From JAVBWI01 sp036677445 (GTDB lineage Bacteria > Bacillota > Clostridia > Christensenellales > CAG-138): 22,482 bases of DNA. Position 1 is the stretch's first letter; each line of letters starts with the position of its first letter. Positions 12,922 to 20,853 of the stretch are shown here, piece after piece. The notes beneath the pieces were generated by a model that did no database searches, was not told where the DNA came from, and worked only from the letters and a program-made list of their open reading frames with translations. The translations under genes were made by a program, and so were the position numbers. The stretch lies in the NCBI GenBank assembly GCA_036677445.1, contig JAVBWI010000013.1, positions 1-22,482 on the forward strand, written 5' to 3'.

Positions 12922-14739
12922 CTACAGCCCAAACAGCGCAAGCAGGCGCTGCCAGAAAGTCGGCTCTTTCTCCTGCACCCCCGGCGGTTCGTCGGGTTCG
13001 GGCGTTTTGATTTCCTCCGTCATCAGCACAAACTGCACCAGCTCCACATTGGCGTTCTTTTGCGAAATGAAGGACACCGGTTCAAACTCTTCAAATGTGT
13101 ACTTTTCCAGCATTTCGTCGATTTTATCCTGCATTTGCGCATCCATATCGGCGGTTTCATCCCGCATGTCGTCCGTGCCGTCGGCAAGCTCCAGCATGCC
13201 CTTGTGAAGGTCCGACATGCCGGAGGCCAAATCCGTGCCGCCCGAACGCAGGCCGTCAAAGCCGTCCACAAGCTTTTGATAGCCGCGGTAGAGCTGTGAG
13301 ACGCCGGAGAGATATTCCTTCAAGCCACCGTGGAAATCGCCGTAGTTGGAAGCCAGCTTGTCGATACCGTCCTTAAGGGACAGCATGCCGCCCGCCATCT
13401 CCTGAAGCTGGGCAGGAAGGGCTTGTATGCCCGCGTCAAAGAGCGCATACTGCGCAAGCAGCGCGCCCGCACCGGCGGCGAGGCCGCTTTCCCCGCTGAT
13501 GCCAGCGTTTACCCCGGCGATCATGCCGCTGTTGGCGTCCAGTTGGTCGCGGGCGGCGGTAAGCAGCCCGATGAGTTGCTCGCTTCCTTCCGCTCCCTCC
13601 AGCGCAGCGATCTGCCCCTTGATGGAGTCGATAAGCGCCTGATTGCCCGATAGCAGGTCCTCCGCATGCGACAGGCCGCCCTGCAGCCCGTTTAAGCCGC
13701 CGGAAAGCCCTTCCAATCCGCCGCGTATGGCGGCGGAAGCCGCGGCCAGCTCCGTCAGGCCGCCGATATCCACGGAGTCAAAGGCGGACAGGCCGCTTTT
13801 AATGGCATTGAGCGCGCCGAGTATCTGTGAAGAGCCGTCCTTCAACTCCGGGTTGCCTTTCACCAGTTCCGAAAAACCGTCCTCCAGCTCGTTCATGCCG
13901 TCCCACATCTCCAGCAGGCCGTCGGTGAACTGGTACAGGCCTTCTTCCATATCGCCGCCGCCATTTGCGAGCGACCGCGTTCCGTCGTTGAGGTTGCGTA
14001 TGGCATCCTGCAGCTTCACAAGGTCTTGCGTCATACCGCCGGTTTCGGGCAGTTCGAACGACAGGGAAAGTGGAACGGCGCTGATCTGTATGCCGCCCAT
14101 TTCAAAATCGGCCGCCTTCATTGTTACGCTGTATTCCGCATTGGAATCCGGCAGCTTGATGAAATTGAGCACCTTGTTTTTGCCGGCCGCCGCGATGGTC
14201 GCGTCCTTGGCCGCAATATTACCGCAGCGGACGCTGTCCAGCGTCATGGCAACCTGCAGCGAGTAGTTCTGCGTAAACACGGGGTCGGCATCGGGGTTTT
14301 CGTCTATGCGCAGCACGATTTCCAGCATGCCGCTCGCGCCCGCCACCTCCTTGGCCGATACCGGCTTGCCGTTTAATAGATAACTGATGCCGACCGTCCA
14401 GGGGAGCTCCACAGATTGCAGGTTGCCCTGATAAAAAAACTTGCCTTTCTGGGCATTGATGCGGATGGCATCCCCGCGTGCGGCAAGCTCGTCGGCCGTC
14501 GTCAGGTTGATAATCTCATCATAGTTTCCGTAGTCTGTAAATGACCCCCCCTGCTCCAGCGTAAAGCTGTTGACGACATACGCGCTTTTCACGGTACCGT
14601 CGGCAAGCAGCTTTGCGTATATCACTTCATCCTTTAATGGCTGCACCGCAGGCTGTAATGAGAACGCCCGCAGCGGGAAAGCGAGAAACGCCAATGCTGC
14701 GAGGAGCAGCGCCGCGCTGCGTTTACCGGTTTGATTCAT
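12922..14739 (-). CDS. secreted repetitive (YhgE/Pip-like) partner of the MMPL transporter
   Basis: A 605-residue exported protein. Residues 1-28 are a signal peptide (Lys-Arg, then LLLAALAFLAFPLRAFS). A globular beta-rich part runs to about 225. Residues about 230-560 are a long helical, Gly-rich repeat region with recurring L-x-D-G and L-x2-G units spaced like a coiled coil (DGTRSLANG, EGLYQFTDGLLEMWDGMNEL, SGGLNGLQGGLSHA, DGFDGLRSGGTDLASGMSDL), as in YhgE/Pip-type proteins. The C-terminus is short and ends WQRLLALFGL, with no membrane span. AAGGAGGAG lies six bases before its ATG, and its first 17 bases overlap the transporter gene, so the two are co-translated. It may form a periplasm-like or wall-spanning arm for the pump. 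This is inference from context; the substrate is unknown. Confidence 0.75.
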   Translation of the reverse strand: MNQTGKRSAALLLAALAFLAFPLRAFSLQPAVQPLKDEVIYAKLLADGTVKSAYVVNSFTLEQGGSFTDYGNYDEIINLTTADELAARGDAIRINAQKGKFFYQGNLQSVELPWTVGISYLLNGKPVSAKEVAGASGMLEIVLRIDENPDADPVFTQNYSLQVAMTLDSVRCGNIAAKDATIAAAGKNKVLNFIKLPDSNAEYSVTMKAADFEMGGIQISAVPLSLSFELPETGGMTQDLVKLQDAIRNLNDGTRSLANGGGDMEEGLYQFTDGLLEMWDGMNELEDGFSELVKGNPELKDGSSQILGALNAIKSGLSAFDSVDIGGLTELAAASAAIRGGLEGLSGGLNGLQGGLSHAEDLLSGNQALIDSIKGQIAALEGAEGSEQLIGLLTAARDQLDANSGMIAGVNAGISGESGLAAGAGALLAQYALFDAGIQALPAQLQEMAGGMLSLKDGIDKLASNYGDFHGGLKEYLSGVSQLYRGYQKLVDGFDGLRSGGTDLASGMSDLHKGMLELADGTDDMRDETADMDAQMQDKIDEMLEKYTFEEFEPVSFISQKNANVELVQFVLMTEEIKTPEPDEPPGVQEKEPTFWQRLLALFGL

Positions 14740-16801
14740 GGATATACTCCTCCTTCCCGGCCCTTCTTAGTGTTGTTTTCTCAATGAGTTTATCGGAAAG
14801 CAGCAACAGCCCCGGCAGCATCGTCAATACCAGCCCTGCCGAGAGCATAGCCCCCCTGCCCAGCATAGCGCCAAGCTGGCTGACGATCCCGTTGCTCGAA
14901 ATAACGCCCAGCATCATGCCCGCGATGGTCAGTATGCTTGCGGGGGTAAGTATGGAGGCCGCGGTATCCGTCACCGTCCGGCGGGCAGCGGAACGTTTAT
15001 CCATACGTTTGCGGTTATTCATATACTGCTGCACGAACAATATGCCGTAGTCTACCGTGGCGCCCAGCTGTACGGAGCTGATGATCTGGTACCCCACATA
15101 GTTGAGCGACGAACCCGCAAAATAGGGAAGGCTCAAATTGATCCAGGTGGCGCCCTCAATCACCAGCAGCAAAATCAGCGGTATGCTCAACGAACGGAAG
15201 GTAAGCAGCAGGACCATCCCTATGGCGATAACGACAGCGACGGTGACCAACTTGTTGTCGTTTACGATGGTGTGCATCAGGTCGTAGTTGACCACGCTCG
15301 GCCCCACAAGATGATAGGCGTCCGGATAGTAGCCGTTTGCCGTATTGCGTACGGCCTCTACCAGGCGGAAGGCTTCCTCTCCTTCGTCGGAGGTATCAAG
15401 ATAAAGTATGATCCGGCTGTAGCCGCCGGAGCGAAACTGGGAAAGCTGTTTGTCGTTAAGCAGCTCCCCGGGTATCTCCGCACCCACCGTATTCACATAG
15501 GATATAACGGAGGTCACGCCCTCTGCTTGCTCCAAATCGGTGCACAGTTGGGTTTCCCCCACAATATCCCCCTGCGGTACCAGCAGCACCATCTGCACCG
15601 ACTGCCCGAAAATGCCGTCGATTGTATCCTGATCCAGCTTTCCCTGCGAATTGGCGCTGTTCATACCGGAAGAGCCGTAAATAAAGTGTGTCTGCCGTTG
15701 GCCGAGGTACCCGGGGACAATCAAAACCATTACGACTATCGCAAGCGGCACGCAAATACGCAGGACAACCCCGCCGAATTTTTCAAAGCGCGGCAGCAGC
15801 GGCCGGTGATGCGTACGGTCCATCAGCTTCGTGGATAGGATGGCCAGGACGGGCAGCAGCAGCATGACGCTTATGAAGCTTGCCATGACGCCCTTTGCCA
15901 GCACAATGCCCATATCCGGGCCGATTTTAAAGCGCATCAATACCAGCACGACAAAGCCGATCACCGTTGTCATGCAGCTTGCCGCAATGGCGGAGAAGGA
16001 GTCCGCCATTGCCTTGGACATGGATTTTTGAATATCCAGCCCCTCCTGACGGTGGCGCGCAAAGCTGTGCAGCAGGAAAACGGCGTAATCCATGGAAACC
16101 GCAAGCTGTAAAATGCCGCTGGTGGATTTTGTGATGAAGGATACTTCCCCAAGAAAGACGTTGGTACCTTCATTGAGCAGCACCGCCACGCCGATGGTGA
16201 TGAAAAACAGCACGGGCTCAAACCAAGAGCTGGTGGAAATCAGCAGCACCAGCAGCACCAGCGGTACGATAAACAGCACGATCCTGGGCACCTCGCCCGT
16301 GGCGGAGCTTTGCGCGGCGGCCTGGTTCGCCGCCTCGCCGGATAGCACCCCGCGATCGCCGATGAACGCCCGCAGGGAGGCGATGTGATCGCCCACATTG
16401 TCGGTGGCGACCGTCAGGGAAAACAGCGCGCCGCCGTCCTTGTACCACGCCTCCACCGTTTCGCTGTCCTGCATTTCCAGAGGCTCGTAAACATCCAGCA
16501 CGTCGTCCAGCCAAAGTACGCTCTCCACGCCGGGCAGTTCCTGAAGCTGCGCCTTCAGCTTAAGCGCCTGCGGTATGGTAACGTTCTGCATATATACGGA
16601 AAGATTGGGGATGCGCTGATCGAACCGCGCTTCCATTACCTCCAGCGCTTTGGTGGACATGGCGTCGTCCGGCAGATAATCGGAAAGCCGGTAATTCGTG
16701 CGCACCATCGGCATGACCAGCAGGGACGCGATTACAAGAGCGGCGAAGCAGATCAGCACTGTTTTTTTGTGTTTGAGTATGAATTCCGCCGCTTTTTCCA
16801 A
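14723..16801 (-). CDS. MMPL-family RND transporter
   Basis: A 692-residue membrane transporter with the two-fold RND layout: TM1 (13-33), an extracytoplasmic domain (34-170), a five-to-six-helix bundle (172-330), then the second half with TM7 (347-365), a second external domain (366-515) and a final helix bundle (516-680). Each half carries the Asp-Tyr pair used for proton relay in MmpL proteins: D238-Y239 in AVSMDYAVF and D584-Y585 in GATVDYGIL. Relatives export lipids, siderophores or antibiotics using the proton gradient. The start codon is TTG (16799-16801), supported by GAGGGG six bases upstream; no nearby ATG is in frame. It is the first gene of an operon with the secreted repeat protein and is divergent from a TetR regulator, the classic layout of a regulated efflux module. 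Confidence 0.9.
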   Translation of the reverse strand: MEKAAEFILKHKKTVLICFAALVIASLLVMPMVRTNYRLSDYLPDDAMSTKALEVMEARFDQRIPNLSVYMQNVTIPQALKLKAQLQELPGVESVLWLDDVLDVYEPLEMQDSETVEAWYKDGGALFSLTVATDNVGDHIASLRAFIGDRGVLSGEAANQAAAQSSATGEVPRIVLFIVPLVLLVLLISTSSWFEPVLFFITIGVAVLLNEGTNVFLGEVSFITKSTSGILQLAVSMDYAVFLLHSFARHRQEGLDIQKSMSKAMADSFSAIAASCMTTVIGFVVLVLMRFKIGPDMGIVLAKGVMASFISVMLLLPVLAILSTKLMDRTHHRPLLPRFEKFGGVVLRICVPLAIVVMVLIVPGYLGQRQTHFIYGSSGMNSANSQGKLDQDTIDGIFGQSVQMVLLVPQGDIVGETQLCTDLEQAEGVTSVISYVNTVGAEIPGELLNDKQLSQFRSGGYSRIILYLDTSDEGEEAFRLVEAVRNTANGYYPDAYHLVGPSVVNYDLMHTIVNDNKLVTVAVVIAIGMVLLLTFRSLSIPLILLLVIEGATWINLSLPYFAGSSLNYVGYQIISSVQLGATVDYGILFVQQYMNNRKRMDKRSAARRTVTDTAASILTPASILTIAGMMLGVISSNGIVSQLGAMLGRGAMLSAGLVLTMLPGLLLLSDKLIEKTTLRRAGKEEYIHESNR

Positions 16802-16819
16802 TGCTTTCCCCTCGCGTTT

Positions 16820-16860
16820 ATATACAATGCGTTGATTTTTGATCGCTTGTATATTATAGT
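16820..16860 (+). promoter_or_regulatory. tetR promoter with inverted-repeat operator
   Basis: An inverted repeat, ATATACAA-t-GCG (16820-16831) with CGC-TTGTATAT (16844-16854), lies between the divergent transporter and regulator genes. The plus-strand promoter TTGATT (16832-16837), 17 bases, TATAGT (16855-16860) is embedded in it, so TetR binding here would block its own transcription. The repeat also lies 19 bases before the transporter start codon on the other strand, where it could control the pump. Confidence 0.6.
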
Positions 16861-16954
16861 GAAGGCGGGCTTATCCGTTCAATAGTTAATGCTCGGTCTG
16901 ATGCTGATTTATCAACACATGCGCGCCGGCTGTTCAATTGGGAGGAGCGAATTC

Positions 16955-17524
16955 ATGGAAAGTTCAAATACCGACCGCCGCACACGCAAAACCAAAGCGG
17001 TTATACGGCAGACGCTTACCCGCATGCTGATGGAAAAAGACCTGAAGGATATTACCGTGAGCGACCTTACGGAGCGCGCGGATATCAACCGGGGCACATT
17101 TTATTTGCACTATAAGGACATTTATGACCTTTTTGAACAGACCGAACGGGAGATTTGGGAAAATTTCAGCGCGATCATCGCCAAGCACAATACGCAGGCG
17201 AGAGTCGATTTTATGCCGATATTGCTGGAGCTTTTGAAATATGTCGCGGCAAACTCCGATATCTTTATTGCCTTTATGCGCACAAGGGAGACGCGGTTTT
17301 TCGACCAGTTTATCGAAATGAGCCGGCCGCGAAGCAAGCAGGAATGGAAAAGATTTCTCGGTGGCGGAAAAGAAGAATTTTATGATTACTATTATTCCTT
17401 TGCTGCGTTCGGCTGCGTCGCCCTGCTCAAGCGCTGGTTCGACAACGGCATGCAGGAAACGCCGGAATGCATGGCAAAGCTCGCCGAACAGCTGATGGTC
17501 AACAGCATCAGTAATTTGGATTAA
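16955..17524 (+). CDS. TetR/AcrR-family transcriptional regulator
   Basis: A 189-residue regulator. The N-terminal DNA-binding domain (residues 10-60) shows the TetR pattern: TKAVIRQTLTRML, then the helix-turn-helix ITVSDLTERADINRGTFYLHYKDIYDLF in overlapping pieces at 33-60. The C-terminal ligand and dimer domain (about 75-189) resembles those of Firmicutes TetR proteins with an aromatic-rich segment (FYDYYYSFAAFG). The ATG at 16955 is preceded by GGAGGAG with good spacing; an in-frame ATG at 16889 is not. It is divergent from the MMPL operon with 153 bases between, and an inverted-repeat operator lies in that gap. The likely role is ligand-responsive repression of the pump; the ligand is unknown. 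Confidence 0.88.
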   Translation: MESSNTDRRTRKTKAVIRQTLTRMLMEKDLKDITVSDLTERADINRGTFYLHYKDIYDLFEQTEREIWENFSAIIAKHNTQARVDFMPILLELLKYVAANSDIFIAFMRTRETRFFDQFIEMSRPRSKQEWKRFLGGGKEEFYDYYYSFAAFGCVALLKRWFDNGMQETPECMAKLAEQLMVNSISNLD

Positions 17525-17857
17525 ATCGCGATGCGCGCAGTATGCATTGATCAACCCAAGAATTGGTCGTCTTTGACTGCAGACACTTCTCGCAGTGTGG
17601 CGGATCGGTCATACAGTTGGATGGAAACGCGTACCAAAGGGAGCGGGGGGCGAAGCCCCCTGAGACTTGAGAACCGCCGGAGAGCGACATGTGCGGTGGC
17701 GGCGGAAAGCCTTGCGGCGCAAGGCTTTCCTCTCAGGAACCGCCGGTCCTCGGCGGGAGACGCCTCGGACACTAGGCCTGCGGGCCGTCGCCGCCACCGC
17801 AGGTACAGGTTGTTTCTGCAAACTCGCAAAAGTGCCGTATGGCACTTTTCCGCCAAT
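17525..17857. repeat. second palindrome-rich convergent intergenic region
   Basis: No gene is seen in these 333 bases. Exact stems include GGGGGC-GAA-GCCCCC (17646-17660), GGAAAGCCTTGC with its complement (17704-17715/17719-17730, three-base loop), and 13-bp arms 17692-17704/17789-17801 that enclose the previous stem and a CCGCCG/CGGCGG stem. GAACCGCCGG occurs twice (about 17671 and 17738). Nearer tetR, the sequence 17555-17640 has only weak stems. The region ends with the terminator hairpin at 17828-17849. Confidence 0.7.
17828..17849. terminator. terminator hairpin after the acyl-CoA synthetase gene
   Basis: AAAAGTGCC-GTAT-GGCACTTTT, an exact 9-bp stem with A and T tracts at both ends. It sits nine bases beyond the minus-strand stop codon and can also end tetR transcription. 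It has the same core (AGTGCC-N4-GGCACT) and similar outer flank (CTGCAAA, CTC) as the hairpin at 12889-12914. Confidence 0.8.
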
Positions 17858-19504
17858 CTATGCCTGCGCCCGTATGCGGTTGCGCTGGATCTTCCCGGAA
17901 GTTGTCCGCGGCAGCGCCGCAACGTACTCAATGACGCGCGGGTATTTATACGGCGCCGTTATATGTTTGACATACGCCTGCAGCTCCTGCGTGAGCTTTT
18001 GCCCGCTTTCATAGCCGTCGTTAAGCACAATAGTCGCCTTGACGACCTGCCCGCGGATGGGGTCGGGCGCGCCGGTGATGGCGCATTCGTGCACGCTGGG
18101 GTGGGTAAGCAGTACCGATTCGATTTCGAACGGCCCTATCCGGTAGCCGGAGCATTTGATCATGTCGTCGTTGCGGCCCACAAACCAGATATAGCCTTGG
18201 GTATCCTGAAAGACGAGGTCTCCTGTGTGGTAGACATAGTTTTCATCGTGCGCGGGCCGGAGCCGCCCATCCACCCAGTAGCCGCAGAGAAGGCCCTCTG
18301 GCCGGTAACGGTCCAAATTGCGCACGACCAGTTCGCCGGTCACTCCCGCCTCGCAGTCCTCCCCGTTTTCATCGACGATATGGATATCGTAAAGCGGGGA
18401 GGGCTTGCCCATAGAGCCGGCGCGGGGCGGGAACCACCCAAAATTACCGACCATGACGCTGCTTTCGGACTGGCCGAACCCTTCGTGGATATGCAGGCCG
18501 GTCGCTTCTTCAAACGCGTGCATGATCTCGGGCGCGAGAGGCTCCCCCGCCGTGCCGCAATGCCGCACGGAAGCGAAATCCTCCTTCGTCAGCCCCTCTT
18601 TCATCATAAAGCGGTAGATGGTCCCCGGTACGCACAGCGACGTCGGCCGGTAGGTGCGGATGGTCTTTATGAGGTTTTGCGCGCTGAACCTGTTATCCAT
18701 GTCGTAGCCCAGTATCGCGGCGCCGCTGATCCATTGGCCGTAGATGGAACCCCAGCCGAACTTCGCCCAGCCCGAATCCGCGACGGTAATGTGCAGCCCG
18801 CCGTCCTGCACCTGCTGCCAGTATTTCGCCGTGACAATGTGGCCGATGGGGTAGCTTTGGTCGTGCATCACCATTTTGGGCATGCCCGTGGTGCCGGATG
18901 TAAAATACATCAGCATCAGATCCTTGGCGGTGAGCGTTTGGTCGCGCGCATAATCCGGCGCGGCGGCTTCCATGCCCGCGGCAAAATCCAGCCAGCCCTC
19001 GCGCCGCTCGCCCAAGAGCGCAAAGAACTCCACGCTGGGGCTGTCGGGCCGCGCGGCTTCCACCTGCTCGACAACCCACGGGTCGCTCACGGCGATGATC
19101 ATGCGGATTTTCGCCGCCTGCGCGCGGTAGGCGATATCCTTCGCCGCAAGCTGGTAAGCCGCCGGGATGACGATGGCGCCGATGCGGTGCAGCGCTACGG
19201 CGGTCACCCAGTATTCCCAGCGGCGCTTTAAGAGCAACATGACCATATCGCCTTTCCGGATGCCCAGTGAAACAAGATAGCGGGCCGTTTTTTGGGACAG
19301 CGCCGAAATATCCGAAAACGTGAACGTGCGGCTGTCGCCGTAATCGTCGCACCAGGTCAGCGCATGCCGGTCCGGTTCCCTGTCCGCCCACGCGTCCACG
19401 ACATGCGTCGCAAAATTGAAATCCGCCGGATAGGAGACCCGATAGTTCTTCTTGAAATCTTCATACGACGCAAACTCGGTTCTGTTGGTGAAATTTTCGA
19501 TCAT
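17858..19504 (-). CDS. AMP-forming acyl-CoA synthetase (medium-chain/MACS-like)
   Basis: A 548-residue member of the acyl-adenylate-forming family, which joins a carboxylic acid to CoA through an acyl-AMP. It shows the A3 loop YFTSGTTGMPK (200-210), GFGQSE, the YHTGDLVFQD motif with the ribose-binding Asp, the hinge GRNDDMIKCSGYRIGPFEIE, and the C-terminal catalytic lysine K538 in TTSGKIQRNR. Overall pattern and length fit the acetyl/medium-chain acyl-CoA synthetase group; the acid is not readable from sequence. The ATG at 19504 has AGGAG eight bases upstream; an upstream in-frame start would lie in the leader. The leader holds a complete T-box riboswitch whose specifier reads GUA (valine). 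That is unusual for this enzyme and points to a job in branched-chain acid or valine metabolism, for example activation of isobutyrate. The gene stands alone between two terminators. Confidence 0.88.
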   Translation of the reverse strand: MIENFTNRTEFASYEDFKKNYRVSYPADFNFATHVVDAWADREPDRHALTWCDDYGDSRTFTFSDISALSQKTARYLVSLGIRKGDMVMLLLKRRWEYWVTAVALHRIGAIVIPAAYQLAAKDIAYRAQAAKIRMIIAVSDPWVVEQVEAARPDSPSVEFFALLGERREGWLDFAAGMEAAAPDYARDQTLTAKDLMLMYFTSGTTGMPKMVMHDQSYPIGHIVTAKYWQQVQDGGLHITVADSGWAKFGWGSIYGQWISGAAILGYDMDNRFSAQNLIKTIRTYRPTSLCVPGTIYRFMMKEGLTKEDFASVRHCGTAGEPLAPEIMHAFEEATGLHIHEGFGQSESSVMVGNFGWFPPRAGSMGKPSPLYDIHIVDENGEDCEAGVTGELVVRNLDRYRPEGLLCGYWVDGRLRPAHDENYVYHTGDLVFQDTQGYIWFVGRNDDMIKCSGYRIGPFEIESVLLTHPSVHECAITGAPDPIRGQVVKATIVLNDGYESGQKLTQELQAYVKHITAPYKYPRVIEYVAALPRTTSGKIQRNRIRAQA

Positions 19505-19551
19505 GACACTCTCTCCTCTAAAAATAATTTTTGAAACTAATCGCAGGCAAT

Positions 19552-19845
19552 AAAAAAATCCACGTCCTGCAACAACAGGACGTGGATCACGCGGTACCAC
19601 CTGAATTCGCATGGATAGACTCCACGCGCACTTTAGCCGGAACGGAAAGCAGTATGCCTCGATTCCGCTTCCCTTGTAACGTGGGGAAAGCACGGCGGAG
19701 ACTACTGGGGGAATGCTCCCGGTTCGATCCGCTGCTCTGAGGCTACTTCGGCAATGTCCAAACGCAGCGCTTCCACCGTCCGCTGCTCTCTATGCCTTGG
19801 AGAAAATCGCTTACTACTCCTCTTCGTCGCGTTTGCAATATATTG
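19552..19845 (-). promoter_or_regulatory. T-box riboswitch, predicted valine specifier (GUA)
   Basis: Minus-strand leader RNA with all T-box parts. Stem I begins GAGGAGUAGUAA (19822-19811). The base stem GAGG pairs with CCUC (19742-19739). The specifier side reads GAA-GUA-G with GUA at 19746-19744. GCGAU/AUUGC and UCCAA/UUGGA continue the stem, followed by the AGAGAG motif and a GGUG apical element. The T-box AGGUGGUACCGCG lies at 19602-19590; its UGGU bulge fits a tRNA ending ACCA, the discriminator seen in the tRNA-Val of this window. The terminator is a 12-bp perfect stem (19587-19576 with 19569-19558) followed by seven T. Uncharged tRNA would favour antitermination and expression of the downstream acyl-CoA synthetase. 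Confidence 0.93.
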
Positions 19846-19851
19846 TGTGTA

Positions 19852-19880
19852 ATCTTAGCACAAGGCCCCAATGCTGTCAA
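19852..19880 (-). promoter_or_regulatory. promoter of the T-box/acyl-CoA synthetase transcript
   Basis: Consensus TTGACA (19880-19875), 17 bases, TAAGAT (19857-19852) on the minus strand. Start of transcription is predicted near 19845, giving a leader of about 340 bases. Confidence 0.8.
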
Positions 19881-19947
19881 GCGGCGTTTTTGCATAAATT
19901 TTCACGCCGGACCCCTGAAACGAGGGGAAGGATGTATATCGTTATTT

Positions 19948-20829
19948 CTATTTCATTTGGATAACCTCTTCATAAAGCGGGACGGAATCCGCCGCGCCGG
20001 GGCGGGTAATGGCGATCGCGGACGCGGATGTGGCGAGCTTCATGGCTTCCTCCGGGGTCAGGCCAGTACATACGCCGCGCAAAAAATACCCGGTAAAGGT
20101 ATCGCCCGCCGCCGTGGTATCTACCGCCTTTACCTTGTTTGCCCGAACAGAACAGCTTTCTCCGCCCTTGCGGTAGATACTGCCCATGGCTCCCAAAGTA
20201 AGAACAATTCCCGTGTGCGGATAGCGCGCTGAAAGCTTTTCCGCGATTGCGCCATATTCACGTTCTCCGGAAAGAAACATTCCTTCCACTTCATTTACAA
20301 GAAGATAGTCCAGCAGTTCCAAAGGAAACTGCTTTACCCCCTCCGTCATCGGCGCGGCATTCAAGGCCGTGGCCAGACGCATTTCATGTGCTGCCGTAAG
20401 GATTTCCCTCACAAGGTTTGTCTCGTTTTGCACCAAAACCATATCGCCCTGTGTAAAATGGGAAAGCACCTCGCGCACGTAATCGATCGTCAGGCAATGA
20501 TTGGCCCCCGGATATAGAATTATGCAATTCTGCCCCGCTTGGTCCACCTGAATGACCGCATGGCCGGTGCCTTCGCCAATCTGCCGGATAAACCGGGTAT
20601 TTACGCCCGCCTCCTGCAGCTTTTCGCAAAGGAACGCCCCTTCCGGGCCGATCATACCGGCATGATACGTCACAAGGCCCGCTTTTGCAGCGGCAACGGA
20701 CTGATTCAGCCCTTTTCCGCCGCACCCGACCGACCGCGCCAGGCTTGCCTTTGTTTCCCCGGGACGAACGAATTGATCCATGTGATACGTATAATCAATA
20801 TTTAATGAGCCAAAGTTGAGCAGTTTCAT
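19948..20829 (-). CDS. PfkB-family carbohydrate kinase, ribokinase-like
   Basis: A 293-residue sugar kinase of the ribokinase/PfkB family, which phosphorylates a sugar or nucleoside with ATP. The first signature, VGCGGKGLNQSVAAAKAG (about 34-51), and the second, DTTAAGDTFTGYFLRG (237-252) with catalytic base D243 in the anion hole, are both present. The opening FGSLNIDYTYHMDQF with PGET is typical of ribokinases. The second motif has Ala where GAGD is usual, a tolerated variant. The start has GGGAGG five bases upstream. It follows the SDR gene by 24 bases on the same strand, so they form an operon, perhaps for breakdown of a sugar or sugar alcohol. No transporter or regulator is visible, so the substrate is open. 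rbsK is possible but not proven. Confidence 0.82.
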   Translation of the reverse strand: MKLLNFGSLNIDYTYHMDQFVRPGETKASLARSVGCGGKGLNQSVAAAKAGLVTYHAGMIGPEGAFLCEKLQEAGVNTRFIRQIGEGTGHAVIQVDQAGQNCIILYPGANHCLTIDYVREVLSHFTQGDMVLVQNETNLVREILTAAHEMRLATALNAAPMTEGVKQFPLELLDYLLVNEVEGMFLSGEREYGAIAEKLSARYPHTGIVLTLGAMGSIYRKGGESCSVRANKVKAVDTTAAGDTFTGYFLRGVCTGLTPEEAMKLATSASAIAITRPGAADSVPLYEEVIQMK

Positions 20830-20853
20830 AAAGGCCTCCCAAGCATCTGTTTA

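Noticed and set aside
17525..17640. Small protein gene after tetR
   Set aside because: Short frames on both strands lack ribosome binding sites and recognisable sequence; the stretch looks intergenic.
17531..19231. 566-residue plus-strand open frame opposite the acyl-CoA synthetase
   Set aside because: Antisense to a full-length enzyme with all family motifs; no ribosome binding site, and it runs through intergenic palindromes.
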